Of a DNA stretch of 64,000 bases, positions 44,841 through 53,247 are shown piece by piece. The stretch's first letter is position 1; each line of letters begins with the position of its first letter. The DNA comes from Bradyrhizobium diazoefficiens (GTDB taxonomy: Bacteria; Pseudomonadota; Alphaproteobacteria; Rhizobiales; Xanthobacteraceae). A program made the translations under genes and the position numbers. The stretch lies in NCBI RefSeq assembly GCF_018131185.1, contig NZ_JAFCJE010000007.1, forward strand, positions 248,001-312,000. The letters are read 5' to 3'. The notes beneath the pieces were generated by a model. That model searched no databases, was not told the DNA's origin, and saw nothing but the letters and a program-made list of their open reading frames with translations.

Positions 44841-44893
44841 CCCCGCGCGCGCGGGAAATAAAAGCGCCGCGCGGGGTTCTACCCATGATGGGT
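44841..44893. terminator. GC-rich hairpin after CoxL-like gene, possible terminator
   Basis: CCCCGCGC (44841-44848) pairs with GCGCGGGG (44869-44876) across 20 bases, followed by TTCT, and then the small palindrome ACCCATGATGGGT (44881-44893). The T run is weak, so termination is uncertain. Confidence 0.35.
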
Positions 44894-44960
44894 CCAGGCT
44901 TCTCCCGAAGCCCGTGAAGTCTCATTCCCTGACCGTATCGAGAGCCGGAGAAACGAACCA

Positions 44961-45410
44961 ATGAAACGGACGATGATTGTCGCGGGCGTCCTCGTGTTGG
45001 GCGCGGGCGCCGTAATGGCGCAACAGGAAATTGCCGTCCAGCAGGACAATCTGATGCGATCGATCGCCAAGAATCAGTATGGCGTCATCCAGAAGATGAC
45101 CAAGGGCGATATCCCCTTCGACAAGAAGGCGGTCGATGAGGCCATCGCCAGTATCGAGGCCGATGTTGCCAAGATCGCCAAGACCTTCGAGATCAATCCC
45201 AAGCAGGACGTGGTGAACGCGACCTACGGCAGCTCGCAAAAGGTCTGGCAAAACAAGGCCGATTTCGACTCCAAGATTCCGCCAGTGCAGAAAGCCATTG
45301 CCGACGCCAAAGGCAAGATTACCGACGTCGCGAGCTTGAAAGCGGCCTATACCACGATCAACGATCGCTGCAACGATTGCCACGAAACCTATCGCGTGAA
45401 GTTGAAATAG
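44961..45410 (+). CDS. Cytochrome c class II (c556/c-prime-like)
   Basis: A periplasmic four-helix-bundle cytochrome of 149 residues. The signal peptide ends near VMA-QQ (residue 20). Haem is bound at the C-terminal CNDCH (Cys137, Cys140, His141), the usual class II arrangement. Met32 in the first mature helix (QDNLMRSIAKNQYG) is placed to be the sixth ligand, as in low-spin cytochrome c556. It lies alone; the CoxL-like gene upstream is separated by hairpins. Its redox partner is unknown. The 320 bases after it hold a terminator and no other gene. Confidence 0.9.
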   Translation: MKRTMIVAGVLVLGAGAVMAQQEIAVQQDNLMRSIAKNQYGVIQKMTKGDIPFDKKAVDEAIASIEADVAKIAKTFEINPKQDVVNATYGSSQKVWQNKADFDSKIPPVQKAIADAKGKITDVASLKAAYTTINDRCNDCHETYRVKLK

Positions 45411-45508
45411 CTGGGCACAGTGTCCGTCGGCGGAGCGAAATCCCGGGTCTATCCCGGCTGATGGCCCGTCCCGGATTGCGTTTCGCGCCATTCGGCCTAC
45501 GAGCAGGA

Positions 45509-45539
45509 GAGGGCGGTTGCGAAAGCAGCCGCCCTCTTT
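45509..45539 (+). terminator. Intrinsic terminator downstream of cytochrome c556-like gene
   Basis: GAGGGCGG / CCGCCCTC forms a perfect 8-base-pair stem with a 12-base loop and a short TTT tail. The stretch 45411-45730 holds only this hairpin and a fragment resembling the CCCGG repeats near 45440-45475. An AGCGGCT/AGCCGCT hairpin at 45598-45624 was considered as a riboswitch and rejected. Confidence 0.75.
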
Positions 45540-45730
45540 GCATCGCCGCTCAGCATCAGGAAATTCTGGTCGCAAGGCCTGACGGATCGCTCTGAGAGCG
45601 GCTATCTTCAATGCAAGCCGCTGCGGCATCAACGTGAGCTGTTGGATACAGGCGCATCTCGCGCCTGACTGCGTCATGACACCATGAGTTCCAACGCCCG
45701 GCGAGCACCTGAAGAACAGCGAGGCAGGCC

Positions 45731-47014
45731 ATGGTAAAACCGTTCCCGTCGAAGACCCACATCGGCAACCATATGCTGCATCCGGAAACCCTGATGCTGA
45801 CCTATGGCTATGATCCGCAATTGTCCGAAGGCGCCATCAAGCCGCCGGTGTTCCTGACCTCCACCTTCGTGTTCAAGACGGCCGATGACGGACAGGACTT
45901 CTTCGATTTCGTCGCCGGCCGGCGCGAGCCGCCGGAAGGGATGGGCGCGGGCCTGGTCTATTCGCGCTTCAATCATCCCAACAGCGAGATCGTCGAGGAC
46001 AGGCTTTCGATCTACGAGCGTACCGAGAGCTGCGCGCTGTTCTCATCGGGCATGGCGGCCATCGCGACCACCATCCTCGCCTTCGTCCGGCCCGGCGACG
46101 TCATCCTGCATTCCCAGCCGCTCTATGGCGGAACGGAAACGCTGCTGACGAACACGTTGGCGCGTCTGTCGATCGGCGCCGTCGGCTTCGCCGACGGGAT
46201 CGACGAGGCGGCGGTCAAGCAGGCCGCGGAAGAGGCCATGGCCAAAGGCCGCGTGTCGATGATCCTGATCGAGACTCCGGCCAATCCGACCAATGGCCTG
46301 GTCGACATCGCCATGATCCGCCGTGTCGCCGATTCCATCGGAAAGGCGCAAGGCAACACACCGATCATCGCCTGCGACAACACGCTGCTCGGGCCGGTGT
46401 TTCAGCGGCCGATCGAGCACGGCGCTGATATTTCGCTGTATTCGCTGACGAAATATGTCGGCGGTCATTCCGACCTGATCGCGGGTGCCGCGCTCGGTTC
46501 GAAGGCGATCATGAAGGGCATCAAGGCGCTGCGCGGCGCCATCGGCACCCAGCTCGATCCGCATTCCTGCTGGATGATCAATCGCTCGCTCGAGACACTG
46601 AGCCTGCGCATGGAGAAGGCCAACGGCAATGCGCGCCTCGTTGCGGACTTCTTGCGCGATCATCCCAAGGTCGCCAAGGTCCACTATCTTGGTCATCACG
46701 AGGCGTCGTCGCCGGCCGGGCTTGCATTCGCGCGGCAGTGCCTGGGGGCGGGATCCACCTTTTCGTTCGACATCGTCGGCGGCAAGGAGGCAGCCGTCAA
46801 ATTTCTCAACGCGCTGCAGATCCTCAAGCTGGCGGTGAGTCTCGGTGGCACCGAGTCGCTTGCGAGCCTGCCTGCAACCATGACCCATTCCGGCGTTCCC
46901 GCCGACATCCGCCGGAAGATCGGCGTGCTCGATTCCACGATCCGTCTGTCGATCGGCATCGAGAACCCGTCGGACCTGATCGCCGATCTCACGCAGGCGC
47001 TGAATGCGGCTTAG
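45731..47014 (+). CDS. Cystathionine gamma-synthase family PLP enzyme
   Basis: A 427-residue member of the Cys/Met metabolism PLP family (MetB, MetC, MetZ, MetY). The PLP Lys is in SLTKYVGGHSDLIAG, and the cofactor region includes FSSGMAAIATTILAFVRPGD and PANPTNGLVDIA. The protein is slightly longer than E. coli MetB (386), with an insertion near FVAGRREPPEGMGAGLVYSRF. It could use O-acylhomoserine with cysteine, sulfide or another nucleophile, or act as a gamma-lyase; sequence reading cannot tell these apart. ATG at 45731. No riboswitch was convincingly found upstream. A bidirectional terminator follows. Confidence 0.88.
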   Translation: MVKPFPSKTHIGNHMLHPETLMLTYGYDPQLSEGAIKPPVFLTSTFVFKTADDGQDFFDFVAGRREPPEGMGAGLVYSRFNHPNSEIVEDRLSIYERTESCALFSSGMAAIATTILAFVRPGDVILHSQPLYGGTETLLTNTLARLSIGAVGFADGIDEAAVKQAAEEAMAKGRVSMILIETPANPTNGLVDIAMIRRVADSIGKAQGNTPIIACDNTLLGPVFQRPIEHGADISLYSLTKYVGGHSDLIAGAALGSKAIMKGIKALRGAIGTQLDPHSCWMINRSLETLSLRMEKANGNARLVADFLRDHPKVAKVHYLGHHEASSPAGLAFARQCLGAGSTFSFDIVGGKEAAVKFLNALQILKLAVSLGGTESLASLPATMTHSGVPADIRRKIGVLDSTIRLSIGIENPSDLIADLTQALNAA

Positions 47015-47032
47015 GACACCGTCGGAATCGAA

Positions 47033-47063
47033 AAGGCCGGACACCCCTCCGGCGTCCGGCCTT
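47033..47063. terminator. Bidirectional intrinsic terminator
   Basis: AAGGCCGGAC / GTCCGGCCTT is a perfect 10-base-pair stem with an 11-base loop, flanked by AAAA on the left and TT on the right. It separates the convergent cystathionine gamma-synthase-like and CHRD genes. Confidence 0.82.
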
Positions 47064-47087
47064 CGCGCGACGCAGCAGCGTTGAGGC

Positions 47088-47507
47088 CTACTTCATGACC
47101 TGACCGCGGATCTCGCCGCCCGGATTGGCCGCGGTGTGGATGTTGATGTAGAGCTTGCCGCCGAGCAGATCTGCGGCTTGCGCGTCGGTGAGCGTCGCTT
47201 CGCCCTTGACGGGGCTCGAAGCCGCGTTGGGGATGGGGACGGCAACGCCGGCGTTCTTGCCGGCTTCGGCGGGCCCATGGAAATGCGCGGCCGTGGCGGG
47301 GCCGGACAGTCCTGAATAGGTGACGGTCCAGGATAACTTCTTGCTGGCGGCGTCATAGTCCAGATCGGCGGTTCCGGTGGCGCTAGTGGTCGTTGCCGGC
47401 ACCTCGGACTTGCCGTCGAGCGTTGCCTTCAGTTTCTCCGCGCTGGCCGGGGCGGCGAACGCAACGGCAGCTCCAAGTGCCAGTGTGGCAAAAAAGGCTT
47501 TGGTCAT
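47088..47507 (-). CDS. Secreted CHRD domain protein
   Basis: A 139-residue exported protein: the signal peptide ends near PASA-EK (residue 23) and nearly all the rest is one CHRD domain. Characteristic segments are LDGKSEVPATTTSATGTAD, YSGLSGPATAAHFHGPAEAG and LYINIHTAANPGGEIRGQV. CHRD domains were named from chordin, and in bacteria occur in small periplasmic or outer-surface proteins of unclear function; the conserved His residues might bind metal. No enzyme role is known to me. It is monocistronic, convergent with the upstream PLP enzyme gene and divergent from a cytochrome c gene. Confidence 0.88.
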   Translation of the reverse strand: MTKAFFATLALGAAVAFAAPASAEKLKATLDGKSEVPATTTSATGTADLDYDAASKKLSWTVTYSGLSGPATAAHFHGPAEAGKNAGVAVPIPNAASSPVKGEATLTDAQAADLLGGKLYINIHTAANPGGEIRGQVMK

Positions 47508-47655
47508 GGGTCTCTCCCTGTTGAGGCCTGATTGCTCTTCAAACAGTGCGGCATGCGGTTTATTCCGGCATTACAGCCGGACCGCTTAAAATATTCGTGG
47601 TTGGATCGGGCGCGGCATGACCCTTAAGTTCGCGCTTTCACGATGGAATGATCGA

Positions 47656-48579
47656 ATGCTGCGACGAACGCTTCTTGCCGCCCTGATCGCCGCTGCCGCG
47701 GCGTTCGCCCTCTATTGGTGGGCGACCGCCCCGGCCGCGCTGGCCTTGCCGGCGCCGACCCGCAGCCCCGATCTCGCCAACGGGCAGGAGCTGTTCAATG
47801 CCGGCGGCTGCTCGTCCTGTCATGCCACCCCCAATCAGCCCGATCGTCTGCGGCTCGGCGGCGGGCTGGCGCTGGGTTCGCCGTTCGGAACGTTCTACGC
47901 CCCCAACATTTCCCCCGATTCGGCCGACGGAATCGGCCGCTGGAGCGAGGCCGATTTCGTCAACGCCGTGATGCGCGGCATCTCGCCCGCGGGCACGCAC
48001 TATTTCCCCGCATTTCCCTACACGTCCTATCATCTCGCCAGCACCGACGACGTCCGCGATCTCTTTGCCTACCTGAAGACGCTTCCATCGGTGTCCGGCA
48101 GAGTTCACGACCACGCGCTGCCGTTTCCGTTCAACATCCGCCGCAATGTCGGCATCTGGAAGTTGCTGTTCATGGACACCGCGCCGTTCGTGGCGGACGC
48201 CGCGCGCTCGCCGCAATGGAATCGTGGCGCCTATCTGGTGAACGCTTTCGGCCATTGCGCCGAATGCCATAGCCCGCGCAATGCGCTCGGCGGCATCATC
48301 GCCGGCCAGCGCTTTGCCGGTGGTCCCAATCCGGAAGGGCAGGGCTGGGTGCCTAACATCACGCAGCAGGGCATCGGCAGCTGGAGCGAGAAGGATATCG
48401 CGGATTTTCTCGAGACCGGCGACATGCCCGAGGGCGACAGCGCTTCGGGTGCGATGCGGCCGGTGATCAAGAATCTGGCGCAACTGACCGCGGAAGACCG
48501 CGCCGCGATGGCCGCGTATCTGAAGTCGCTGCCGCCAGTGCAGGGACCGACACCGCCCAAGCGCAAGGAAGGCGGCTAA
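47656..48579 (+). CDS. Diheme cytochrome c
   Basis: A 307-residue periplasmic electron carrier with two class I cytochrome c domains. Residues 1-30 (MLRRTLLAALIAAAAAFALY...) form a signal sequence or membrane anchor. Haem motifs are CSSCH (52-56) and CAECH (201-205); Met ligands may be within GSPFGTFYAPNIS-type loops and TGDMPEGDSASGAMRPV. This two-domain layout is common in cytochrome subunits of membrane alcohol and aldehyde dehydrogenases, but no dehydrogenase gene is adjacent. An ATG at 47617 would add 13 residues before the signal sequence. A palindromic repeat starts one base after the stop. Confidence 0.88.
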   Translation: MLRRTLLAALIAAAAAFALYWWATAPAALALPAPTRSPDLANGQELFNAGGCSSCHATPNQPDRLRLGGGLALGSPFGTFYAPNISPDSADGIGRWSEADFVNAVMRGISPAGTHYFPAFPYTSYHLASTDDVRDLFAYLKTLPSVSGRVHDHALPFPFNIRRNVGIWKLLFMDTAPFVADAARSPQWNRGAYLVNAFGHCAECHSPRNALGGIIAGQRFAGGPNPEGQGWVPNITQQGIGSWSEKDIADFLETGDMPEGDSASGAMRPVIKNLAQLTAEDRAAMAAYLKSLPPVQGPTPPKRKEGG

Positions 48580-48580
48580 A

Positions 48581-48625
48581 GCATGATCCGGAAAAGTGCG
48601 AAGCGGTTTTCCGGAAAGATCATGC
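48581..48625. repeat. Palindromic repeat (GCATGATCCGGAAAA family)
   Basis: The outer arms GCATGATC (48581-48588) and GATCATGC (48618-48625) are perfect complements, and the inner TCCGGAAAA and TTTTCCGGA also pair perfectly around GTGCGAAGCGG. This form is very common in Bradyrhizobium intergenic regions (recollection). Immediately after the cytochrome stop codon, it could end that transcript. Confidence 0.88.
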
Positions 48626-48698
48626 GTCAACAACAACCTCAAGCGCGATGAGATTTGGATTGATCGTCAACGCGCTTCGGCCGTCGTTCGGCGCATGA

Positions 48699-48944
48699 TC
48701 AGCTGGCGCCGAACGCCTTGAAGGTGATGATGGTGAGGGTGTCCTGGATGCCCGGGAGCACCTGCACCTTCTCGTTCACGAAATGGCCGATGTCGGTATC
48801 CTTGTCGACGTAGAACTTCACGAGGAGGTCGTATTGGCCGGCCGTGGAGTAGATCTCGGACGCGATCTCGGCTTCGGCAAGCGCATTGGCGACCGTATAG
48901 GACTGGCCGAGCTTGCATTTGATCTGGACGAAAAAAGGAACCAT
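48699..48944 (-). CDS. Stand-alone RAM (Lrp/AsnC ligand-binding) domain protein
   Basis: An 81-residue protein consisting of only the ligand-binding alpha/beta domain of Lrp/AsnC regulators, without the DNA-binding HTH. The pattern VPFFVQIKCKLGQSYTVANAL, YSTAGQYDLLVKFYVDKDTDI and VLPGIQDTLTIITFKAF matches that domain. I took the ATG at 48942-48944; an upstream frame adds residues that do not match. Stand-alone RAM proteins may bind amino acids and pair with full-length Lrp proteins. It has no clear operon partner, with 95 bases to the kinase gene upstream. Confidence 0.87.
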   Translation of the reverse strand: MVPFFVQIKCKLGQSYTVANALAEAEIASEIYSTAGQYDLLVKFYVDKDTDIGHFVNEKVQVLPGIQDTLTIITFKAFGAS

Positions 48945-49039
48945 CGCGGGCACTCCGAAAGCGTATCTGGCGGCTAATAGGCCAAAACCGGCATGATTTA
49001 GCAAGCGAACTTGCCGGCCGCCAGATTCCGCTCGGGCGT

Positions 49040-51019
49040 TCAGGGCGTCATGGCCGCCGCGGCGAACGCGTCCCTGAGCCGCTGGGCGAGCTCGATCTTG
49101 CGATAGGGCTTGGTCAGCACGATCGCCTGTGCGGGCGCGCGGCCCTGCTCCACCAGGGTCTCCAATGCGTAGCCCGAGGTGAACAGGACCGGCAGACCGG
49201 GACGAATCCGCCGCGCCTGATCGGAGAGCTCCCAGCCGTTCATGCCGCCCGGCATCACGATATCGGTGAACAGCATGTCGATGCTGGGATCGGTGTGCAA
49301 CTGCTGCAAGGCCTCCTTGCCGTTGACTGCGGCAACGACACGATATCCGAGAGCTTCCACCCTGCGAACGACGGAGGATCGGACGAACGGATCGTCTTCG
49401 GCGATCAGGATCGTCTCGTATCCTCGCGGCGCCGCGTCCTCGCCATCGGACGGGTCGGCCTGCGATTGTCCGGTGTCCGCGCGCGGCAGATAGATTCGGA
49501 CCGTGGTCCCGAGGCCGATCTCGCTGTAGATCGAGATGTGGCCGCCCGATTGCTTGGCGAAGCCATAGACCATGCTGAGGCCGAGACCCGAGCCCTTGCC
49601 CACTTCCTTGGTGGTGAAAAACGGCTCGAAGGCGCGTGCCATGACGTCAGGGGGCATGCCTTCGCCGTCGTCGGTGACCGAGATCAAGGCGTAAGCGCCG
49701 GCTGCGACTTCGGGGTGAAGGGCGCTGTAGTCGTCGTCGATCTCGGTCAGCTCCGTGCTCAGCGTCAAATGTCCTCCTGCCGGCATGGCGTCCTGCGCGT
49801 TGAGCGCGAGGTTGAGCACGGCGGATTCGAGCTGGGCGCGATCGGCAAACGCCACGATCGTGCCGGGGCCAGTGCTCGTCCTGATCTCGATGTCTTCGCG
49901 CAAGGTGCGCTTGAGCAGCTTGAACATGGAATCGAGCAGGCCGCGGCAATCAATCAGCTGAGGCTGCAGCAACTGGCGGCGGCTGAATGCGAGCAGCCGC
50001 TGCGTCAGCTCGGCGCCCCGTTCGCCCGACTGGCAGATGTCGTCGGCAAAGCGCCGCAGATCCGGCCGAGCCTTGAGCTGCTCGCTCAAGTGCTCGGCAT
50101 TGCCGATGATGACGGTGAGCAGATTGTTGAAGTCGTGCGCGATGCCTCCGGAGAGCTGGCCGACCGTCTCCATCTTCTGCGCCTGCTGGAGCTGCTGCTC
50201 GGTCAGCTTGCGCGCAGTCAGGTCGTGGACGATGCCGACGAAGATCAATTCGCCGTCCTGCTGCGCCTGACCCACCGACAGGTCCATCGGGAAGGTCGAT
50301 CCATCCTTGCGCAGGCCGACAGATTCGCCGCCGGTGGCGAAATGCCGCGTGGCATTGTCGGACGACGCGTCCGCCTCGGGCATCAGCATGCTGACGTTCC
50401 AGCCCATCACCTCCTCGGCAGAGTAGCCGAACAGGCGCTCGCAGGCCGGATTGAACAGCAGGATGCGATCCTGCGCGTCGAAAAGGATGACGCCGTCGAC
50501 CGCGGTCTCGACGATCGCGGTGAGTCGCGCCACGCTGTCGCGCATCGCGCGTTGGGCATCGCTGACCTGCTGCAGCAGAAGCGTCGCGTCCCGGCTCTTG
50601 ATCTCCTCTTCCTCGAGCGCGGCCTGGACTTGCCGCAGTTCGAATGGAGAGGGAATTGTCAGGATCTTCGGAAGCAGCGGCCAAAGCGCGGCGGCGGTGA
50701 AGACGGACGCGACCGCCGTGGCCGCCTTGACGATGCCCTCGATGCCGTAGATCGGAACCCAGAGCGTGTAAATCGACAGCACATGGGTCAGGCCGCAGGC
50801 CATGATGAAGACCGCGAATGCCCAGTAGACCCAGCCGAATTTGAGGTCGCGCCGCTTGGTGACGAGAATGGCGAGGGCAAACGGGATCGAGAAATAGGCG
50901 GCGGCAATGCAGGTGTCGGCAACGACGTGGAGCCAGATCAGCTGAGGCTCCCATAACAGGCAGATGCCGTGCGGCGAAAGCATGGACGAGTCGAGGAGAC
51001 GTTCGAAAAAGGCCCACAT
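49040..51019 (-). CDS. Hybrid sensor histidine kinase with ethylene-receptor-like membrane domain
   Basis: A 659-residue inner-membrane kinase. Residues 26-120 form three membrane helices resembling plant ETR1 and cyanobacterial ethylene receptors. All seven ethylene/copper site positions that I recall are kept: Asp35, Tyr42, Ile45, Pro46, Ile72, Cys75 and His79 (AYFSIP and FIMACGLTH). A coiled stretch, a PAS domain (about 165-270), HisKA with phospho-His295 (GGIAHDFNN), an HATPase (N-box Asn407) and a C-terminal receiver with Asp586 (LFTDIVMPGG) follow. The receiver is fused, so a separate output protein is needed. I took the ATG at 51017-51019. The 309 bases between it and the divergent thiD gene hold no other gene. 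Confidence 0.92.
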   Translation of the reverse strand: MWAFFERLLDSSMLSPHGICLLWEPQLIWLHVVADTCIAAAYFSIPFALAILVTKRRDLKFGWVYWAFAVFIMACGLTHVLSIYTLWVPIYGIEGIVKAATAVASVFTAAALWPLLPKILTIPSPFELRQVQAALEEEEIKSRDATLLLQQVSDAQRAMRDSVARLTAIVETAVDGVILFDAQDRILLFNPACERLFGYSAEEVMGWNVSMLMPEADASSDNATRHFATGGESVGLRKDGSTFPMDLSVGQAQQDGELIFVGIVHDLTARKLTEQQLQQAQKMETVGQLSGGIAHDFNNLLTVIIGNAEHLSEQLKARPDLRRFADDICQSGERGAELTQRLLAFSRRQLLQPQLIDCRGLLDSMFKLLKRTLREDIEIRTSTGPGTIVAFADRAQLESAVLNLALNAQDAMPAGGHLTLSTELTEIDDDYSALHPEVAAGAYALISVTDDGEGMPPDVMARAFEPFFTTKEVGKGSGLGLSMVYGFAKQSGGHISIYSEIGLGTTVRIYLPRADTGQSQADPSDGEDAAPRGYETILIAEDDPFVRSSVVRRVEALGYRVVAAVNGKEALQQLHTDPSIDMLFTDIVMPGGMNGWELSDQARRIRPGLPVLFTSGYALETLVEQGRAPAQAIVLTKPYRKIELAQRLRDAFAAAAMTP

Positions 51020-51328
51020 CGTTCCACCCCAAGATTCCGTTCCAGGCAGCTTGCGGGCCGGGCCGGCCCGCAGCATCGGTGAATGGTTCCACCACCTGAC
51101 GTCTCACTCATCGGCGAAGCAGGTTCGCGACTATACCAAGGGTCCGGCGCGGTTGCATTTTCAAGCCCGCGCCATTGCGGGGCGTGGCCCGCAACATCCG
51201 CCTGATTCGGCGTGCGTGCCACGATATCGCGAATCACGGTCGGCCGCGGCCCGGCGCGCTTGCCGGTACTCCGCGGTCGCGCTAGGACAGGCCATGGCGG
51301 TGTTCGTATCCAGCAGACGTGTCCGGCG

Positions 51329-52129
51329 ATGACGACCCCGGTCGCACTCACCATCGCCGGCTCCGATTCGAGCGGCGGCGCCGGCATCCAGGCCGACCTG
51401 AAGACCTTTGCCGCCCTCGGTGTCTATGGCGCTTCCGCCATCACGGCACTGACGGCGCAGAACACGCGCGGCGTCACCGGCATTCACGCCGTGCCTGCCG
51501 ACTTCGTCACCGCGCAGATCGACGCGGTGTTCGCCGATCTCGAGGTCGGTGCCGTGAAGATCGGCATGGTGGCCCAGGTCGCCAGCATCGATGCGATCGC
51601 GGCGGCGCTTTCGCGCTGGAAGCCGCGGCATGTGGTGCTCGACCCCGTGATGGTGGCGACATCGGGGGACCGCCTGCTCGCGTCCGAAGCCGTCGACGCT
51701 CTGCGCTCCGGGCTGATGCCGCTGGCGTCCGTGATCACGCCCAATCTGCCGGAGGCCGCGGCTCTGCTCGATGAGCCGATCGCGGCCAGCGAGGCTGAGA
51801 TCGAAAAGCAGGGGCGACGCCTGCTGGCGCTCGGCTCCCGTGCGGTCCTAATCAAGGGCGGGCACGGCGAGGGCGCGGAGAGCACCGACTATCTCATCGA
51901 TGCCGACACCACGATCGCGCTCGCCGCGCCCCGCGTTGCGACCCGCAACACGCATGGCACCGGCTGCTCGCTGTCGTCGGCGGTCGCGGCGGGCCTTGCC
52001 AAGGGCGAAGATCTGGAAAGCGCGGTGCGCAACGCCAAGGCCTGGATCAGCGCCGCGATCGGCGCAGCCGACCGCTTCAGCGTCGGCCACGGCCACGGCC
52101 CGATCCATCATTTCCACAAGTTCTACTGA
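51329..52129 (+). CDS. thiD: Hydroxymethylpyrimidine / phosphomethylpyrimidine kinase
   Basis: ThiD phosphorylates HMP and HMP-phosphate to HMP-pyrophosphate in thiamine synthesis. The 266-residue product is a ribokinase-fold enzyme with ALTIAGSDSSGGAGIQADLKTF at the N-terminus, VLDPVMVATSGDRLL in the middle and the catalytic NTHGTGCSLSSAVAAGLA near the C-terminus. The ATG at 51329 gives normal length. No other thi genes are nearby, and no TPP riboswitch core was seen in the 309 bases upstream. It is probably transcribed alone. Confidence 0.95.
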   Translation: MTTPVALTIAGSDSSGGAGIQADLKTFAALGVYGASAITALTAQNTRGVTGIHAVPADFVTAQIDAVFADLEVGAVKIGMVAQVASIDAIAAALSRWKPRHVVLDPVMVATSGDRLLASEAVDALRSGLMPLASVITPNLPEAAALLDEPIAASEAEIEKQGRRLLALGSRAVLIKGGHGEGAESTDYLIDADTTIALAAPRVATRNTHGTGCSLSSAVAAGLAKGEDLESAVRNAKAWISAAIGAADRFSVGHGHGPIHHFHKFY

Positions 52130-52183
52130 CGCAGGCAACGCGTGAGCGCACGCCTCGTCCTTCGAGACGACCGCTTCGCTGTC

Positions 52184-52254
52184 TCCTCAGGATGAGGCTA
52201 GCAGCGCCGCGCCCATCGAAACTGCTGCCGCGCATTCGGTCCTCGTCCTGAGGA
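52184..52254. repeat. Palindromic repeat (TCCTCAGGATGAGG family)
   Basis: TCCTCAGGATGAGG (52184-52197) pairs with CCTCGTCCTGAGGA (52241-52254) at 13 of 14 positions, and CTCGTCCTTCGAGACG lies just before it at about 52154. This is another common intergenic family; the remainder of the 292 bases between thiD and the phosphoesterase gene shows no gene. Confidence 0.78.
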
Positions 52255-52421
52255 CCCCGCCCGCGCTCAAGGGCACCCCGCCTGCCGCGCCATGTCGCCA
52301 GATTGTCGCATGCGACTGATATTCGCGGGGAGGGCGAGGCAAGGCGTGATTCGTATTTGAAGGTGCCTCAAGGGTTCAATCAGTCATCCCCCTGTCACGG
52401 GACATTGTTACAGGCTGGCGC

Positions 52422-53234
52422 ATGGGAAGTTACGATGTGAGTGACGAGAGCCCGGAGCGGCGCTTTCGCACGTTGTTCATCTCCGACGTTCATCTCGGAG
52501 CCCGCGGTTCTCAAGCCGATCTTCTGCTCGACTTCCTGCGCTACCACGATGCCGATACCATCTATCTCGTCGGCGACATCGTCGACGGTTGGGCGCTGAA
52601 ATCGAGCTGGCACTGGCCGCAATCGCACAATGACCTCGTCCAGAAGCTGCTGCGCAAGGCGCGCAAGGGCGCCAAGGTCGTCTACATCCCCGGCAATCAC
52701 GACGAGTTCCTGCGCAATTACTACGGCACGCATTTCGGCGGCATCGACGTGGTCGAGAACACCGTCCACACCGGCGCGGACGGCAAGCGTTATCTCGTCA
52801 TCCACGGCGACATCTTCGATCTCGTGGTGCAGAACGCGCGCTGGCTCGCTCATCTGGGCGACAAGGCCTACGACTTCGCGATCCAGATGAATCGCTTCGT
52901 CAACTTCTTCCGCCGCCTGTTCGGCGTGCGCTATTGGTCGCTGTCGCAATGGGCCAAGCAGAAGGTCAAGAACGCCGTCAACTATATCGGCGCGTTCGAG
53001 CAGGCGCTGGCCGCAGAGGCGCGGCGTCACGACGCCGACGGCGTGATCTGCGGCCACATCCACTACGCCGTGATCCGCGACGAGGCCGGCATCCGCTACA
53101 TGAACTGCGGCGACTGGGTCGAGAGCTGCACCGCGCTGGTCGAGCACGACGACGGCCATTTCGAGATCATCACCTGGGCGGATCATTTGCAGAAGCCGGC
53201 AGCCGTGCCGCAGGTCGCGGCAAGAGCCGCATGA
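52422..53234 (+). CDS. LpxH-like metallophosphoesterase (UDP-2,3-diacylglucosamine diphosphatase family)
   Basis: A 270-residue calcineurin-like phosphoesterase. Metal ligands are visible in order: Asp22 and His24 (SDVHLG), Asp52 (GDIVDG), Asn92-His93 (GNHDEF), His128 (IHGDIF) and the late GHIHYAVIR. LpxH cleaves UDP-diacyl-GlcN to lipid X, but most alphaproteobacteria use LpxI for that step, so this protein may act on another lipid or be a backup. The glycosyltransferase gene begins 13 bases downstream, suggesting that the pair works on one glycolipid. Confidence 0.82.
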   Translation: MGSYDVSDESPERRFRTLFISDVHLGARGSQADLLLDFLRYHDADTIYLVGDIVDGWALKSSWHWPQSHNDLVQKLLRKARKGAKVVYIPGNHDEFLRNYYGTHFGGIDVVENTVHTGADGKRYLVIHGDIFDLVVQNARWLAHLGDKAYDFAIQMNRFVNFFRRLFGVRYWSLSQWAKQKVKNAVNYIGAFEQALAAEARRHDADGVICGHIHYAVIRDEAGIRYMNCGDWVESCTALVEHDDGHFEIITWADHLQKPAAVPQVAARAA

Positions 53235-53247
53235 TAAGGGCAGCCTG

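Noticed and set aside
45595..45650. Possible SAM-II riboswitch before the cystathionine gamma-synthase-like gene (AGCGGCT ... TGCAAGCCGCT hairpin)
   Set aside because: The P1-like stem and TGCA are present, but the conserved GATTT loop, TTAAA segment and GCTAAA of SAM-II RNAs are missing, and the hairpin is about 100 bases from the start codon.
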